Assembly: GCA_032191485.1 (NCBI GenBank)
Contig: JAVDOI010000008.1
Coordinates: 17,210,674 to 17,274,673 of the forward strand
DNA from: Leptoclinus maculatus
Lineage: Eukaryota > Chordata > Actinopteri > Perciformes > Stichaeidae
Length of the DNA stretch: 64,000 nt
Direction: 5' to 3'
In this document: positions 50,063 through 63,140 of the stretch, piece after piece
Position numbering within the stretch: position 1 is the stretch's first letter
How the letters are laid out: each line of letters begins with the position of its first letter
Position numbers and translations under genes: made by a program
The notes under the pieces: generated by a model
What the model was told of the DNA's origin: nothing
Database searches by the model: none
Seen by the model: only the letters and a program-made list of their open reading frames with translations

Positions 50063-51589
50063 ATGAACAACTTGAATGACCCCCCCAGATGGAACATCCA
50101 ACCAGACCCCAGAGGACGGGGGGCGGGGGCCGGTGATGGTAACCAATGGAACTACGCCCTGCTGGTCCCAATGCTGGGACTGGCTGCATTTCGTAAGTTA
50201 CACAAAGGCATATGTAGAGAGTGTGTCTGAGGTTAGGTAACAGACATAGGAGAACATGTGAGCTATTGCATGTATAGTTAGTGACTGTGCTCCTGCAAAG
50301 CTGGTTGAGTTTGTGTGAGGTACACACTTTACCTCTGAAATGTGTGGAGGGTTGTTTTTTGCTTTAATTTGTCAAATTAGTGCCTAACTCTCTGGGAAGG
50401 GTACAGTCTTATATAAATGTACAATATGCATCTTCACTGGGACTGTCTCTTTTCTTATGAGATTGTCAAATGACAAAGGTAGACATTATAGGAAAACATG
50501 TCCTCCTTCTTCCGATGGTTTATTACCACCTGCCTGTGACTGGGTTGGGCATTATGACAAAAAAATAATATAAGTATACAATAATAATATGTAAGCGTTA
50601 CTGAGACCAACCTTTTCAAGCGGTCTCAGTGAACATTGTTGATCCGAACCAGGGTTTGATATTGCCCACCAGCCCAAACAAACTGGACTATCCAATGAAA
50701 AGCTGCAGGGTTTGGTTTAAACGGACCAAAGAGGTTAGTTGTGAAAGCGTCCTAAATATCAAAAAATATATCTCAAGTCCCACCGTCCCCTCAGGTTGGA
50801 TCTGGACCAGGGAGTCTGAGAGGGAGATCCAGAAGGTCAAAGACCAGTATGACAAGGACGTGTCCACACTAACAAGCGAGATGGAGGCACGATACCGGGA
50901 CACACTGACAGAGAGGCGCAGGGCAGCGGCTACGCTAGAGCTGGAGCTAGAGAAGGAGAGACAGAGGGTCAAAGGTTACAAGCAGGCCCTGATCTCACAG
51001 AGCCAGCAGCTGATGGAAGAGCGGAAACAGTTGAATCAGGTAAAAATCTTGCCTTGCAATCCATTACTGCTATTGTGCATGTTTCCCTTCAAACCTGTAG
51101 CCTCTCCTGCGTAAACCAAAACGCTGTCTTCTCCCTAATAAGGAGAGCCAGTCCTTGGAGGAAGAGAAGCAAAGGCAGGTAGCATCCGGCGCTGCAGGGG
51201 CCGTGCTGCATCACGCCCTGGAACGAGAGAACGACTGGCACCGGCGAGCCACCACGACTCTGAAGGAGCTAGAGGGTCAGCTTCTGGAGCGCCAGAATGC
51301 CTACTGTTCCCTCATCCAACCTCGAGATCAGCGGCTGGAGATGGAGAACAACATGCTGCTTAAGGTCGTCAAAGACCCCATCGGAGCGGAACTGGATCTA
51401 GAGTCCGACCTGAGGCATATTTTTAAGAGAGATAAGCACTGTGCAGACTTGCTAAACATGGACAAGAGGAAGAATGGAAGCCTCATGTGGGTGTACCTAA
51501 AGTACTGGCAGCTGCAGGTCACTGTCCAGAAACACAAGAGAGCTGAAGAGGCTGTATTTGGAGGAAAATTCCAGTCTCAAACAAAGTGA
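50063..51589 (+). CDS. ccdc127: Coiled-coil domain-containing protein 127
   Basis: Three exons 50063-50192, 50795-51039 and 51143-51589 (stop TGA), joined in frame: 273 aa (human about 260). It opens MNNLNDPPRWNI, matching the family start. WNYALLVPMLGLAAFRWIW (29-47) is a single hydrophobic, probably membrane-inserted segment. Residues 48 to about 175 are strongly charged heptad-like coiled coil (ESEREIQKVKDQYDKD, LELELEKERQRVKGYKQALI). The C-terminal region has CSLIQPRDQRLE, RKNGSLMWVYLKYW and KHKRAEEAV. Molecular function is poorly known. Adjacency to SDHA is also found in human (5p15.33), which supports both identifications. Confidence 0.96.
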
Positions 51590-53216
51590 CAAACCTTGTG
51601 TTTTTCATTTGACTTTGAAAAATGTTAAAACTATGTGGCTCAGAAATGGAAAATGCATGTATTTCTTTGTGTAATTATCTTTACGTGATTCGGATGCTAT
51701 GGAAACACACGAGACGTAACCCCAATAAGATAATGTCCAACATCTGGAAGTTCCTCCCTTCATCTCAGTGTAAAGAAGGGGTGTTAAATCAGGTTTTGAG
51801 CATGCAGAAACATTACTATTACTTCAGAATCCCCAGTTAAAGCTGGGGTTGGTAATCTTGAGATACTAGCAAGAGTACGCTGGATTTAAAAATTATCCAA
51901 CTGAAAAACACAGCCCAGTGTTAACAACTTTTTTTTAAATGAGAGTTGCTAGCAGCACTAGCTCCAAAAGTTGCTAAATTTAGCAAGAAAGTTGCTGAGT
52001 CTGCAACACTGACAGTCCGTCCCTTCAGGCCTCCCACCAAAGCCACTCCCCCCAAAACATCCATATTTACATAAACAACAAACATGGCTATCTTTAGTGC
52101 TCAAGCTTGCAGCTTGTGAAAGACTGACCGCAGGCAGGCAAGTAGCCCGCCACAGATACCAGATTTTCTTTTCTTTTTTGTCAGAGCATTTGATTCATTG
52201 ATTGCTGTCGGGATGTAATGAGAATTTCAACAAAAATATCAAAAATCTGACCTGCCTTTAACTCTCATTAGCTTTAAGTTAACGGTGTGATTAAATGTGT
52301 AATGATGAAAATGCACATGGATCATTCAGGTGATATCCATATTGGACGCACAACTGATGTTAAATACATGTTTTCCATCGAGCCCTTTGGATTTTTTTTG
52401 TTAGAACATGTCTATTTAACTCTCATTCTCTTGAGTGCCATGGATTACTGCAAAGTGCATATTTTGTTGGTCTGGAAAATGTATGTTCCTCAACCTCGGG
52501 TATGAATTTAGAGTTCCCATTAACTGTTCCCCATGTGATGTGATATTACACATCCCTTTGTTGCTGCAAGTTTCTCCAGGAAGGAAATGAATCACAATGA
52601 AAACTACTGTGTTGAACAAAACAGCCAGCAATCACTAACAAGAACATTATTTTGATGGAAATATTATTGTAGTCTTTCTCTGTAGTGTGTTGACACCATG
52701 CATTAATACGTCGATGGACTATTGGAGGTAACTGTCTTGATATCTGTGGGACTTCCAGGTTTTCCTTCGATTGTATTACATCTCTCGTTACACTCTGTAG
52801 TGTGTTACCATTTATGATACATGATCCGAAGCCAATAGAATAGTGTCTCTGATCACTGGTTTTAACTTTCTAGTCTTCGATGCAGGTTTGTGGGAGCTTT
52901 TTAACTATCAGGGAGACTGGACACTGTAGGTGCATGTGAATCTAAATAAGGGAATAGAGCACAAAGTAGTGCTCAGTACTGCAACGCTTTACCACAATAC
53001 TGCTCTGAACAGTAGTCAAATAGCACCCTTTTACCTCACACTTCACCACTGTAAGGAAAGGATAAACTAAAGCTGGAGCTTTTTCTATACGCCTACCAAG
53101 CTTCTCTATGTTGTTATGTTTTTATTTGGACCATAACTTGGTGATTAAGTGCTGGATATGATGCCATGAATTCAAATGTACTGACTCTAATCACTCTGTG
53201 AAATCATCCTAATAAA
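51590..53216 (+). other. ccdc127: ccdc127 3' UTR and downstream
   Basis: Non-coding. AATAAA at 53,211-53,216 is a good polyadenylation candidate. The 51,838-52,262 stretch is a dispersed repeat. Confidence 0.5.
51838..52262. repeat. Teleost dispersed repeat (TTAA-bounded, MITE-like)
   Basis: Starts ttaaagctggggttggtaat, contains gttgctagcagcactagctc and gattgctgtcgggatgtaat, and ends in ctttaa. I recognise this as a common teleost repeat; class and exact ends are uncertain. Confidence 0.5.
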
Positions 53217-54244
53217 TTCCCGGTTTAAGAACTTCATTTAGTGTTTTTGTTTTCTCATAAGAATCTCAAAAAGTACTGCTACATTTAGCAAAGTATAGTA
53301 TCAGGTCCTGTTACGATGCCATTGTCTTACCACAGGAGGGTGCTGCCGCTGTGTTTGTATCCTGAAGAATAATTTATTATGAAAGCTATATGGAAGCTCA
53401 TGATGGAAAACCCAGTATGCAACAGGAATACACGGAAATAATTGGTGCATTACAGCAACACTCATCTTGTCCATAGTCCCAACCTTATCATAGCCCATGT
53501 AGGTAAAGGTATTTGTCGTATTTTCTCTAACAGGACAGTTTTATTAACTTTAATGTCATGTAAGCCAGTAAAATGAGGTTCCAGACACTGGTTCATGAAG
53601 CTTTGTTAGGCATAGAAATCACTGACAATGATGAACGTAGTCTACAAGCGTGTCAGGATGTGTTCATGTCTTCAGTTCAGTATATCATTGCATTTGTTTT
53701 GAAAAGTGTAGCACATGATTCATCAATTCAGCATGAGTCCAACTCCAACTTTGTTTGGATGATACTAAAAACATGTTTCCTAGATATGTTTTACTTACAT
53801 AAAAACAGTACTCGTGCAGCATATCATCAGGAGGTACTTTTTTGTTTATGTCACAGTTAAGATAGTTACACACAGTTAAGATTATTACGGCAACAAAGGC
53901 CACACTATACTTTCTGAACTTTGAAATGCTTTGGAGCTCCTCGCTTCACTCCCTCCTCTGCACCCGATGAGAGATTTCCCTCGGTGAGATCATCAGACTC
54001 GAGGCTCTGAAGTTCACTCTCACTGGTTTGCTGAGGTCCTTCGTTATGGATGTCACTTCCTGTTTACCCCCTCCATTATTCCCCTTCCCTTGTATGACTG
54101 GCTTTTGTTCCGTGCCCCCTAAGGTGGATGTAGCATGATGTTGTTGGCTGGTGTTGAAGAAGGGCAGCTGGTGCTCTGCTGTGACTCTGCTGTTGCTGCC
54201 CAGCCTCAGTGTCTGGCTGGAACTCCTCTCCACCATGAAGTCGG

Positions 54245-54930
54245 TCACCTGTTGCTGCTTGTAACTCTCTCTCTACGAATGCTGTCCGTCTCTGACAGAG
54301 TGAGCCTGGAACACGTCACACACACACCAGACAAAAGATTTCTTTATCCTGTCTAGAAGAAGAATGCTGCTTCACTGCTCTTTGTTTATTGACACTTGTC
54401 ACATTTTTGACCACATGACATGTTACAGGTGTTTTCCTTTAGGCAACATACCTGCAGTGACACCACTGATCAAGATGAGGTCATGAACTGCAACTTGACT
54501 TAGAGTTTCAGCCCAAACAATGCTGTGCAGCAGCAGTTTTCAGACCAACTATGTGCGCGTCACTGTGGATTTTATGCTCTAAATCAAAATACAGCGTACA
54601 TGTTGTGTTTACCATAAATATATAATGAGTACACGTCCTGCTCTGTTGTCCTTGACCCTCTATCCTGCTTATCACAACATACTGAACACTAGCCACATAA
54701 ATCTACAAATACTTAAAAAATAATAGAGAATATACATCAGAAACCAGTGTATTGCAGTGACTTAATCTAGAATAAAGCTGAATCTCAACCACCTACTTGT
54801 ATTGTGGCCTCGTTTCAAGGACCAGGCTCAGCCAGCATTCTTGGTAGCTCTCCTTCCTCCACTGGTTTTCCTCCTGCAGATCACAGTAGGAGTTCACCAG
54901 GTAGCAGCCTCCTCTGCTCACACAGTGCAT
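54245..54930 (-). CDS. Unidentified small two-exon gene (64 aa predicted)
   Basis: Exon 1 54930-54797 opens MHCVSRGGCYLVNSYC and continues with charged sequence QEENQWRKESYQECWL. Its donor ACAA/GTAGGT and the acceptor TTCCAG/G join exon 2 at 54305-54245 in frame, reading KLTLSETDSIRRERVTS and ending at TGA. A TATA-like box 190 bp upstream and an untranslated leader of about 160 nt fit a real transcript. AACAG/GTGACC at 54,248 is a possible further donor, so the protein could be longer; a separate 100-codon minus-strand frame at 54,248-53,946 might then be a later exon or UTR. I do not recognise the family. Confidence 0.3.
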
Positions 54931-55118
54931 GGTGTGATTGTGTTGAGAGCGTAAATGTCCGTAAGCGAGCGTGTGCCAAGACGAACGTCCACTTTCACTC
55001 CTGTCCGACTTGACTCAAGAGAAACGGATACAGAAAGCGATCAAATCATTTGTCATCATCAATGCGTGTATCTCTGTGTGTACCAAGTAGTCTGAGACGC
55101 GAGTGTGTTTGGCAACGT

Positions 55119-55127
55119 CTTAAATAC
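55119..55127 (-). promoter_or_regulatory. TATA-like box of the unidentified gene
   Basis: GTATTTAAG on the minus strand within a GC-rich context (GGCCGG just upstream), about 190 nt before the ATG at 54,930. It predicts a start near 55,090. Confidence 0.45.
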
Positions 55128-56727
55128 CCGGCCTTGTTTCTATTTTTGCTCCTCTGCATCACTTTGTAGTGAATGTCATCACTCCAGGCATCCTGAAGCT
55201 TGGTTTTCATGTGAAAATGAGCGTTGGCTCTTTCCATGACATGAGGCAACCAGATGAAACTCCCACTCATTTTGTTCCTGTAACTCATTTGTGTTGTATC
55301 ATGTGCCTGTAGATAAAAAGAGAAATCACTTTCCGTAGTGAACCTCATAATTCTATGTATTGTGGCCTGGGTTTGATTATGGAAATGTGTTTGCATAAGT
55401 GGATGTGCATGTTGACAGAAGTATGAATTTACTAATCTACTTAAATGACATGGATTTAGGATTCATCCCATCAGGTCAAAAAAAAAGTGTCCTCTGACTC
55501 CTCGAATGTCTCTCACATAGACCACAAGTTGCAGGAAGAAAACAGCTGAGGGCAATCAGATCACTCACTGACAGTCATAATCCAACTCATTAATCCACAG
55601 CTACGTCTGCTCCTGCCAAAGTCAAGTAACCGACTGCAAAATCCATGCTTGTGACTAAGTTTTAGAAACATTCTCTGGCACCACAGAGACTGTGCATTTG
55701 ATTTGTGAATGGTTTACTCTCCGCTGTATCTCTCATACTCTCTGTGAATGTGGAATAATGAGTTGTAATGATTAGACTTTCTACAGATGTGCTACCGGTG
55801 TGTCTTTTCATGTCAGTTGTAATGGATGGATGTGAAAAAAAGTTTGTGAGGCAAGTAAGAGACCTTGCTGGACTTCTGTATGTGTAACTACTGATAAAGC
55901 AATTAAATTCCACACTTCATTTCTGACCTTTCACTTACTTAATGATTAGTTGTGACTCTCTTTAAACCTTGATTACTCCGTCTGTTTGGAGGACGATGGC
56001 ACCGCCAGTTTCCTCAGAGCTGAGGGTGAAACTGAATCAGAGGGTGTGTGATGGTGTGACTGAGGCCCTGGAAGGTATGCTGGACTCATCCCAGCAAAAA
56101 CAGTCTGTTCCCGACACACAAGAACCAGCACTTCATGACATGAGTTTGATGCTGAATCGTGACGAACAGACGTTGCTGTGGCTACACAAACATACATTCA
56201 TAAACAAAAACAGGACTCTCTTCATGTTCAGAAGTGGCAATTAGTTTTCGACCACCAGCAGGCAATTCTACAGCCCAGTCATTTAATGTAGAATATTTGA
56301 TATGAATGAATGTTATTTAATATTAGCAGTAATGTTGTGCCACTAGTAGTCATATACATGTTTGTTATGTATCCGTTGCACATTTTTTATTAAATGTTTG
56401 ACGTCACTTGCCATGTGGTTTCTTCATCCCTGACTAAGATAAAAAAACACTTTTGTGTCACTAATGAATTTTCCATAAAATGTTCATCCATTTAAAGTTT
56501 GGGATTGAGCCACATAATTCAGGTTTAATCAGAGTAATAAAATGTTAGAGGATGCTTAAACTCTTTATCCGTTTATTATGCTAATAACATCAGAGCACAG
56601 TTCATAAATATATATTTTGCTGTTTCTTATTGTATCATGAAGTGGAAGCTCATTGCCCTGTACATTGCATGGTATTTTTAAACAGTGAATAAAGTAGATA
56701 CACAATATTTATTTTTCAAATAATGGA
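55128..56727. other. Intergenic region
   Basis: A plus-strand frame starting MAPPVSSELRVKL at about 55,996 meets a possible donor (GGAAG/GTATGC, near 56,073), but has no recognisable domain or partner exon. Otherwise nothing seen. Confidence 0.45.
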
Positions 56728-56733
56728 TTTATT
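56728..56733 (-). promoter_or_regulatory. mrpl32: Candidate polyadenylation signal of mrpl32
   Basis: AATAAA on the minus strand, about 340 nt past the stop codon. Confidence 0.5.
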
Positions 56734-57072
56734 GTCAACCAAATTTACAGTAAATTTCTCTCAGGAGGAAATATGAGTTGAAACAATAACAAAACTTTGA
56801 GGCTGTGTGAGCCCCAAACCAACACATCATTGATCTAGTACAGTATGTTCACAGATAACATGTCTGACATGGCAGCATTTATCAAGGCTCCTGGTATCAG
56901 TGCTGATCAAACAGTTTGCTTTATGGAAACAAAACTGATACAACAGCCTCCTTCATTTACTGAATAACAGACTGGTCAAAATATGCTGTTTTCTACATCA
57001 TATAAAGAATCAGTGTGTGTGTGTGTCAAACTGAAGCTATGTATCACACACAGCATTAATATCTCAGCATCA

Positions 57073-58012
57073 TTAGCTGAACCAGGCGGGCCTCTTCCTG
57101 GCCCTCTCCACTATCCTCTTGTCTTTGTCCAGCTCACTTGGTGTTTCGCCCTCATACAGGACGACGGTCTCCACGGTCGGGGCCCCCAGCGGGCCGCCTT
57201 CCATCGCTTTCATCTGTTGACGAATGAGAGCCGTCTCCTTGCACACCTTAGCATAACAGAAGCCACACATGATGTGTTTCTGCTTCAAGTGGCCACACTC
57301 TGGACACGGCTCGATGTTGTTCTGCGAGAGGGAGACAGAGAAACTGTGGGTGAAACAACGTTATGCAAAGACTGTTTCTCAACTACTTCTCACATATCTA
57401 CGGCAGCCGATACCCCCAAACCTTTTCTAATCACTCCCATTCAGTATAGATAGTAAGTAGCTCTCTAGGTAAGACAAAAAAAAATAAAGTTCCACAGTGT
57501 ACCTTGACTTTTAGGAGATTGCTGTCAGCTCTCCTCCTGGTGCGGTTAATCTCTATAGTGCGCCTCTTCTTGGGTGCAGCCATCCACAGGATGCCGTCTA
57601 GGAGGCCGGGAGACTGCTCCGGGTTGTGCTGCTCCTCCATCTCATCCTCCCTGTCGAGCTGAGGCAGGAGGCTGGGGCCATTCACTGCCAGAGCTGGAGC
57701 TGCACACAGGAAACACATTGATACCTGTTTTTAGCTGCAACCCAATGATGCAAATGTAGAGATTGTAGAGAGGAGGTAGTCAAAGGTAGCGAGTTGAATT
57801 GTTAAATACAGTGTGTGTGAGGGTGTGTGTCAGTCAGTCAGGGACAGCTTGTCACCACAATACAGCAGTAACGTTAGATGCCGTCCTGAGCTCCAGTCAG
57901 TAAACTCACCCAGTTGCGTGTCTAACGTCAGTCCGGCGACCTGCAGGAGTCTGCTTTCAATGTGTAGCAAAGAGAATCTGAGGCTGTTAACTAAAGCAGC
58001 TATATTCATCAT
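57073..58012 (-). CDS. mrpl32: Mitochondrial ribosomal protein bL32m
   Basis: Large-subunit mitoribosome protein. Three exons 58012-57910, 57699-57503 and 57321-57073 (stop TAA), 549 nt, 182 aa (human 188). The N-terminus MMNIAALVNSLRFSLL is the import and maturation region that the m-AAA protease removes in this family. LDGILWMAAPKKRRTIEINR starts the bL32 core. CPEC (106-109) and CGFC (119-122) form the four-cysteine zinc site; ETVVLYEGETPSE and RPAWFS close the protein. Two adjacent ATGs exist; I use the first. A short out-of-frame ATG lies 30 nt upstream and stops before it. Head to head with psma2, as in human. Confidence 0.97.
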
Positions 58013-58815
58013 GTTTGTTGTTAGCACGCTTCTTTTCCGTCCAACATGTCAAACAGCTCACGGTCACTGAGATCCAGCACGTCATCAAACAGGGACAACA
58101 AACTGCACTTCTTCTGTTTAATTCCGGCAGGCAAGATTAATTCACGCGTTTTACTGCCACCTAGCGGCCACATGTCTAACTTCACTCTTTAGTGTATTTA
58201 CAGATGCTGCAAACCAGCAATATATACCATATGAGATCTTATACTTTGTCATGATAGTCTGAACTACATATGAACTATAGTCTATTGTCCCTACATGTTA
58301 TAGTTCCAAAGCGATGTTTTTTAAATATCTTGCCATATCATACTGTGATATCCATTGTAACATACAGTATTACCTGTTAATCAATCTACTTGATTTACAT
58401 TTTAGAAAGTGTTTTAGGATGTAAAATAAAGTTGTTCAATAAATACATGTTTTAATAATAATTCAATATTTTTGTATTCTTTGATTTCAGATAATAATTT
58501 GATACAGTTGATATGGGACATAAAGAAAGATCCAGATTAATTTGTAATTTCTCCCGTATTGTAACACCAGATTACTGGCACTGTCTATATATTGGTGCTT
58601 TATTAATGATAATTATGAATAAAAAATGTAGTTAATAAGCATTTGCTATCTTGTCTACATGCTTCCTCAATTAATAAGGTGTTAACCCCCCCCCCCCGCC
58701 AAATACTCCGTAGTCCTCATGCTGTGTGTTCAGATCTTAGGGGGCAGTATAACCCTTAGAGTGGATTTACACTTCTTCAGTCAACACAGAGTAGAAGAAG
58801 AAGAAGAAGAAGAAG
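58013..58815. promoter_or_regulatory. Divergent promoter region, mrpl32 / psma2
   Basis: 803 bp between the start codons. AT-rich centre with a C12 run at about 58,686-58,697 and a (GAA)n run at 58,795-58,815 that abuts the psma2 ATG and would lie in its 5' UTR. No TATA box. Confidence 0.6.
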
Positions 58816-61800
58816 ATGGCGGAACGAGGCTACAGTTTCTCCCTCACCACATTTAGGTAAACTTGATCAAAATTGCCATGAAACTTTAAAATAGCATCTA
58901 AACTTTCATTCTGAAGATGTTGTTAAACAGCAGTTTTATAAACTTTATGCACGGTTTCACATTTTGATGTGAAAAGAGTGTTTTTTGGGTCCATTGTAGT
59001 TGATGCACTGTCATTGCGGGTATAGTGGAATGAATCGGCTAACTGTTAGCCTGTCTGCTAACGTGTTTCTAAATGAAACACTAAAGTGACTCTTTTCTTC
59101 TAATGTCGATGATAAAATCTCACCAAATAGTTTTTATTTCTGCGCGTTTTACTGAATAGACCGAAACAAGTCCCGTTTACATGCTACATGTAGCCTAACG
59201 TTAGCTTAACGTTAGCTTAACGTTAGCCGAATTAGCTCAGATGAGTCGGTTGTTTTAGCTTTTGCTTTCAGTTTCGTCTGTGTTAATCGGGATAAACTAA
59301 ATAGTATTTGCATGTAGCTTTGTGGATTTTTCTCCGTCTCGCAGCTTAGTACTGCATCATCACCATCATGTGTTTCTTCCTGCAGCCCTTCTGGTAAACT
59401 GGTCCAGATTGAATATGCGCTGGCAGCTGTAGCAGCCGGAGCTCCTTCAGTCGGCATCAAAGGTATGAAGAGTTCTGGTGATGAGTGGATCAAATACAAC
59501 TCTACACAGGCCTTTGAAGATTATTTCATCACTGACTAAAGAAGTGACAAACTTTTTAATTCAGAAGCTTTGATTAATTGAGGAAATATAACATATTAGT
59601 GTGTCTGATTGTCAGAGGATGCAACAATACTGTATTTTGCTAAATTGCATTCATTAGCATTACTAATGTGTTGCCAATCCGTGAGCGGTATTTCTCCTGA
59701 CTTTTGAACTTGAAGGATTTGTGAGGACGCTGGTTGTGATATTCTTTCATTTTTCAGCTTCCAATGGAGTTGTCCTGGCAACAGAGAAGAAACAAAAGTC
59801 CATTCTGTACGATGAGCAGAGCGTCCATAAAGTGGAGCCCATCACCAAACACATAGGCATGGTCTACAGCGGCATGGGGCCCGACTACAGGTGGGGAAGT
59901 GAAAACAAAACAACAGATCAAATGACAATATAAGCCGTATCAGGTCTATTTTTTGGAGGGTTTGCATATTTTACCATCATTCAGGACTTTGTTGGCTCTG
60001 CATGTCTGACTACTGAACCTCATGAACAGATACATTCATTGGTTGTGTCTTCCTTGCAGGGTTTTAGTGCGACGAGCCCGGAAGTTGGCCCAACAGTACT
60101 TCCTGGTTTACCAGGAGCCAATCCCCACAGGTCAGCTTGTCCAGAGAGTGGCCTCTGTAATGCAGGAGTACACACAGTCTGGGTGAGTATTCACAAAGAT
60201 GCATTAATACACACATTGCTTCTAGACACATCACCTATAGTTGGTATCTAATCTGTGTTTAATTTAATGTGGGTTCTCCTCCAGTGGGGTGCGTCCGTTT
60301 GGTGTTTCATTGCTGATAGCTGGATGGGATGAAGACCACCCCTACCTGTTCCAGTCAGACCCCTCTGTATGTTGTACTACTATTTTACATATTTGTTAAA
60401 TAACATTTGTCTTCAATTACTTTACTCTTTTCAGCTCAAAGTTTAGTAATTGTGTTCTATTAAAAGAGCTTTGACAGCGGACTAACCCTGCTGTAATAAT
60501 ACTCCTCATCAATCGCCTTATGGAAATTAATACTTTCATATTTATGAGATGTCAGGGTGGTTAAGTGCTGTTAAAGTATTGGATTTATTTATACATCCTG
60601 TCTGTTTGGAGTGTGTCCAGCACTTAGTCACTCAGTCTGCAGGGATCAAACTTTTTATAATGCTCTTTAGTGTCATAACCCGACCCGTGAGTCATGACAA
60701 CAAATGGGAAAGAACACAAAATGCCAAATAATGTAAACTATTTATTATAACTATAAATTTGGTTGTGAGGTGTGTTGGTCAGTGAAATCCGCCGTGGATG
60801 TGCTTGGATAATGTCGCGTGAGGTGTTGTGGAGTAAAAAGTAAAGCTAAAGGGTCAGCAGGTGCCGACAGGGAAGAAAGGGAACAACACTGGAAGCTTTG
60901 GCCTTTATGTTCTGTGGAGCTCTGGGCCCGGGTCGCATCGGGGCCGTCACAGAAGCATAACTTTTATCTTTGTGTTTCTGACTGGCAGGGTGCATACTTT
61001 GCATGGAAAGCCACCGCCATGGGAAAGAACTACGTTAATGGAAAAACATTCCTTGAAAAGAGGTAAGATTTTACAGTAAAGAGCATCTTTTTTGTTTAAT
61101 GAAAAGAATACAATTATTTTGCGAACAGCAAATGTATACATGTGTGAGATTAGTACTTTTGACATTCAGTGGCCAATCTCCAACAATCTATATGTTTACG
61201 ATGGCTATCGCATCAATATGAACTCGGTTGTAAAAAAGACATACAAAACTGATATAAAACAACCATTTGTACAGTTTAAGGCACTTTCAATGTTGCTGCA
61301 GATTGATCTAGAGCCTCAGTGTCCAACGTGGAAGCCTTACTATCCAGTTAAATTAATTTGTAGTTGTCACACAAGGAAGATGAACCAGGACGGTACCTTC
61401 TTCACCACACTTATGGAAAACCATGAGACGTTTTACTTGAGGCTCGGTGTGTAGGGCCTGATTCTAATGAGGCATGCTCCCAGCAAATTACTTTTTGTGA
61501 CTTAAGGCCCACATCTGATTGTAGAAAAATTCGGAGGACCATCTTGCCAAATACAAGACAAACATAAATAAATATTCATAACAAAGACAGATCACTGCAT
61601 CCAAGGGAACGTTAGCTATGCAACAATAGTTTTGTCTCTACCCGATTATGTGTCGTTATTGGTGTGGTGATATTTAAACATAACTGGTCATTTATGTATT
61701 ACATTTTAATGTGGTGGGTTTTTTTCAATGAGAATTCTTGAACACATTTATATATACATATAACTAGCTTTGTAAAGGACCCTGCATTCATGCAGTAACA

Positions 61801-62246
61801 TTCGTGCAGTACCTAATTTGCCCACTAGATGGCAGCCCAGTGGTTGTGAATAGCTGATGTACAATACACCATGGATGCTCATAGTTGAGGTGTTTGGTTC
61901 AGTGGACTCACAATAGTTATTCTACTTGATGCACACTACACAGGTTGCTTAATGACCACTTTGTTTTTGTTCTCCAGGTACAACAACGATCTGGAGTTGG
62001 AAGATGCCATCCACACAGCCATCTTGACATTGAAGGTACGATGTTTGTTCTAAAAACATACCTATGGAGGTATGGAATCTATCTCATTTTCTTATCAGTC
62101 ATTGATACTCTCCTGTCTTTGTGTTTCAGGAGAGTTTTGAGGGTCAGATGACGGAGGAGAACATTGAGGTGGGGATCTGCAACGAGGCCGGCTTCAAAAG
62201 ACTCACCCCAGCGGAGGTGAAGGACTACCTGGCAGCCATCGCGTGA
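58816..62246 (+). CDS. psma2: 20S proteasome subunit alpha type-2
   Basis: Outer-ring alpha subunit of the 20S core; gates substrate entry and is not itself catalytic. Eight exons 58816-58856, 59386-59462, 59758-59890, 60060-60182, 60285-60366, 60989-61062, 61978-62035, 62130-62246 (stop TGA); 705 nt, 234 aa, the same as human. It begins MAERGYSFSLTTFSPSG followed by KLVQIEYAL, the proteasome alpha signature. GVVLATEKKQ, GMVYSGMGPDYR, GVRPFGVSLLIAGWD, YFAWKATAMGKN and ICNEAGFKRLTPAEV follow in order. All junctions are GT/AG and in frame; no defect. Confidence 0.98.
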
Positions 62247-63140
62247 ACACACCCTCCCCGATGACGGGGCTCTCTGGCCACATTTCAAGACGTAACAGCA
62301 CAGTAGCCAACAGTGTCACGTTATTGTAGACCAGTTATTCAGAGAGTTTGGCCGCATTGTGTTTCTGTCCTGAAAACATGAGCGGCTATAACTTCCCTAT
62401 AATCCAAATTATTAATGTGAGCTGGTAGAATCAGACCTCCTGTTTGGCATTATGCCCAGACCTAATTTACTTGAAATTACATCCTTTGTATGTGTGTGTG
62501 CGCACAGCTCATGTGGCGTCCACTCTCAACTGAACTGACCAAACTCCATTAGTTGCTGTGAGATGGCAAACTCATTTTTATCACATAACTAATTGGCTTT
62601 GTTGTCGAACACATACCCTGGTACTGTGACATGTGGCAGTTGGCTGCTGTGCATATGAAGAGGAATGTGGCCTCTGATGAGTGAAATCTCAAGTCTTTCA
62701 TTGAATCCTTCAATTTTCCTATTTCTCATTACTGTTGCAAAGGCAATGCTATCGGATTACAAATCGAGCACTGTTGCTTCACGCATGTATTCAAAATATG
62801 ATTACTTGTAACTGTTGTGACAAATGTCCTTTGGATGAACACAAATGAAAACATTAACGTGGTAATGAGGCTAACAGTTATTAAAGACAAGAAAGAGCAT
62901 TGGTCTCTGGGGGGATTTAGTCATCCTGAACATGGACACTTTTCCTGCTCTTCATTAGTTTCTCTCAAACACTAGTAATTAGGATCAACAAAAGGGAGGA
63001 GGCAATGGAAAGCTTTGTGATTTTACAGTTAGGATTTGGTTGCCTGTACAGCAGTTTTACACAATGTACTTTTTTTCAGGCTAGAAACAATTCTAGAGTT
63101 TGTATTTTCTCTTCTGGTATCTGTCACTTATTCAAATAAA
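62247..63140 (+). other. psma2: psma2 3' UTR
   Basis: About 890 nt ending at AATAAA, 63,135-63,140. Confidence 0.6.

Noticed and set aside
55969..56244. Plus-strand frame MAPPVSSELRVKL with a possible donor
   Set aside because: Too short, no recognised family and no second exon; kept only as a note in the intergenic entry.
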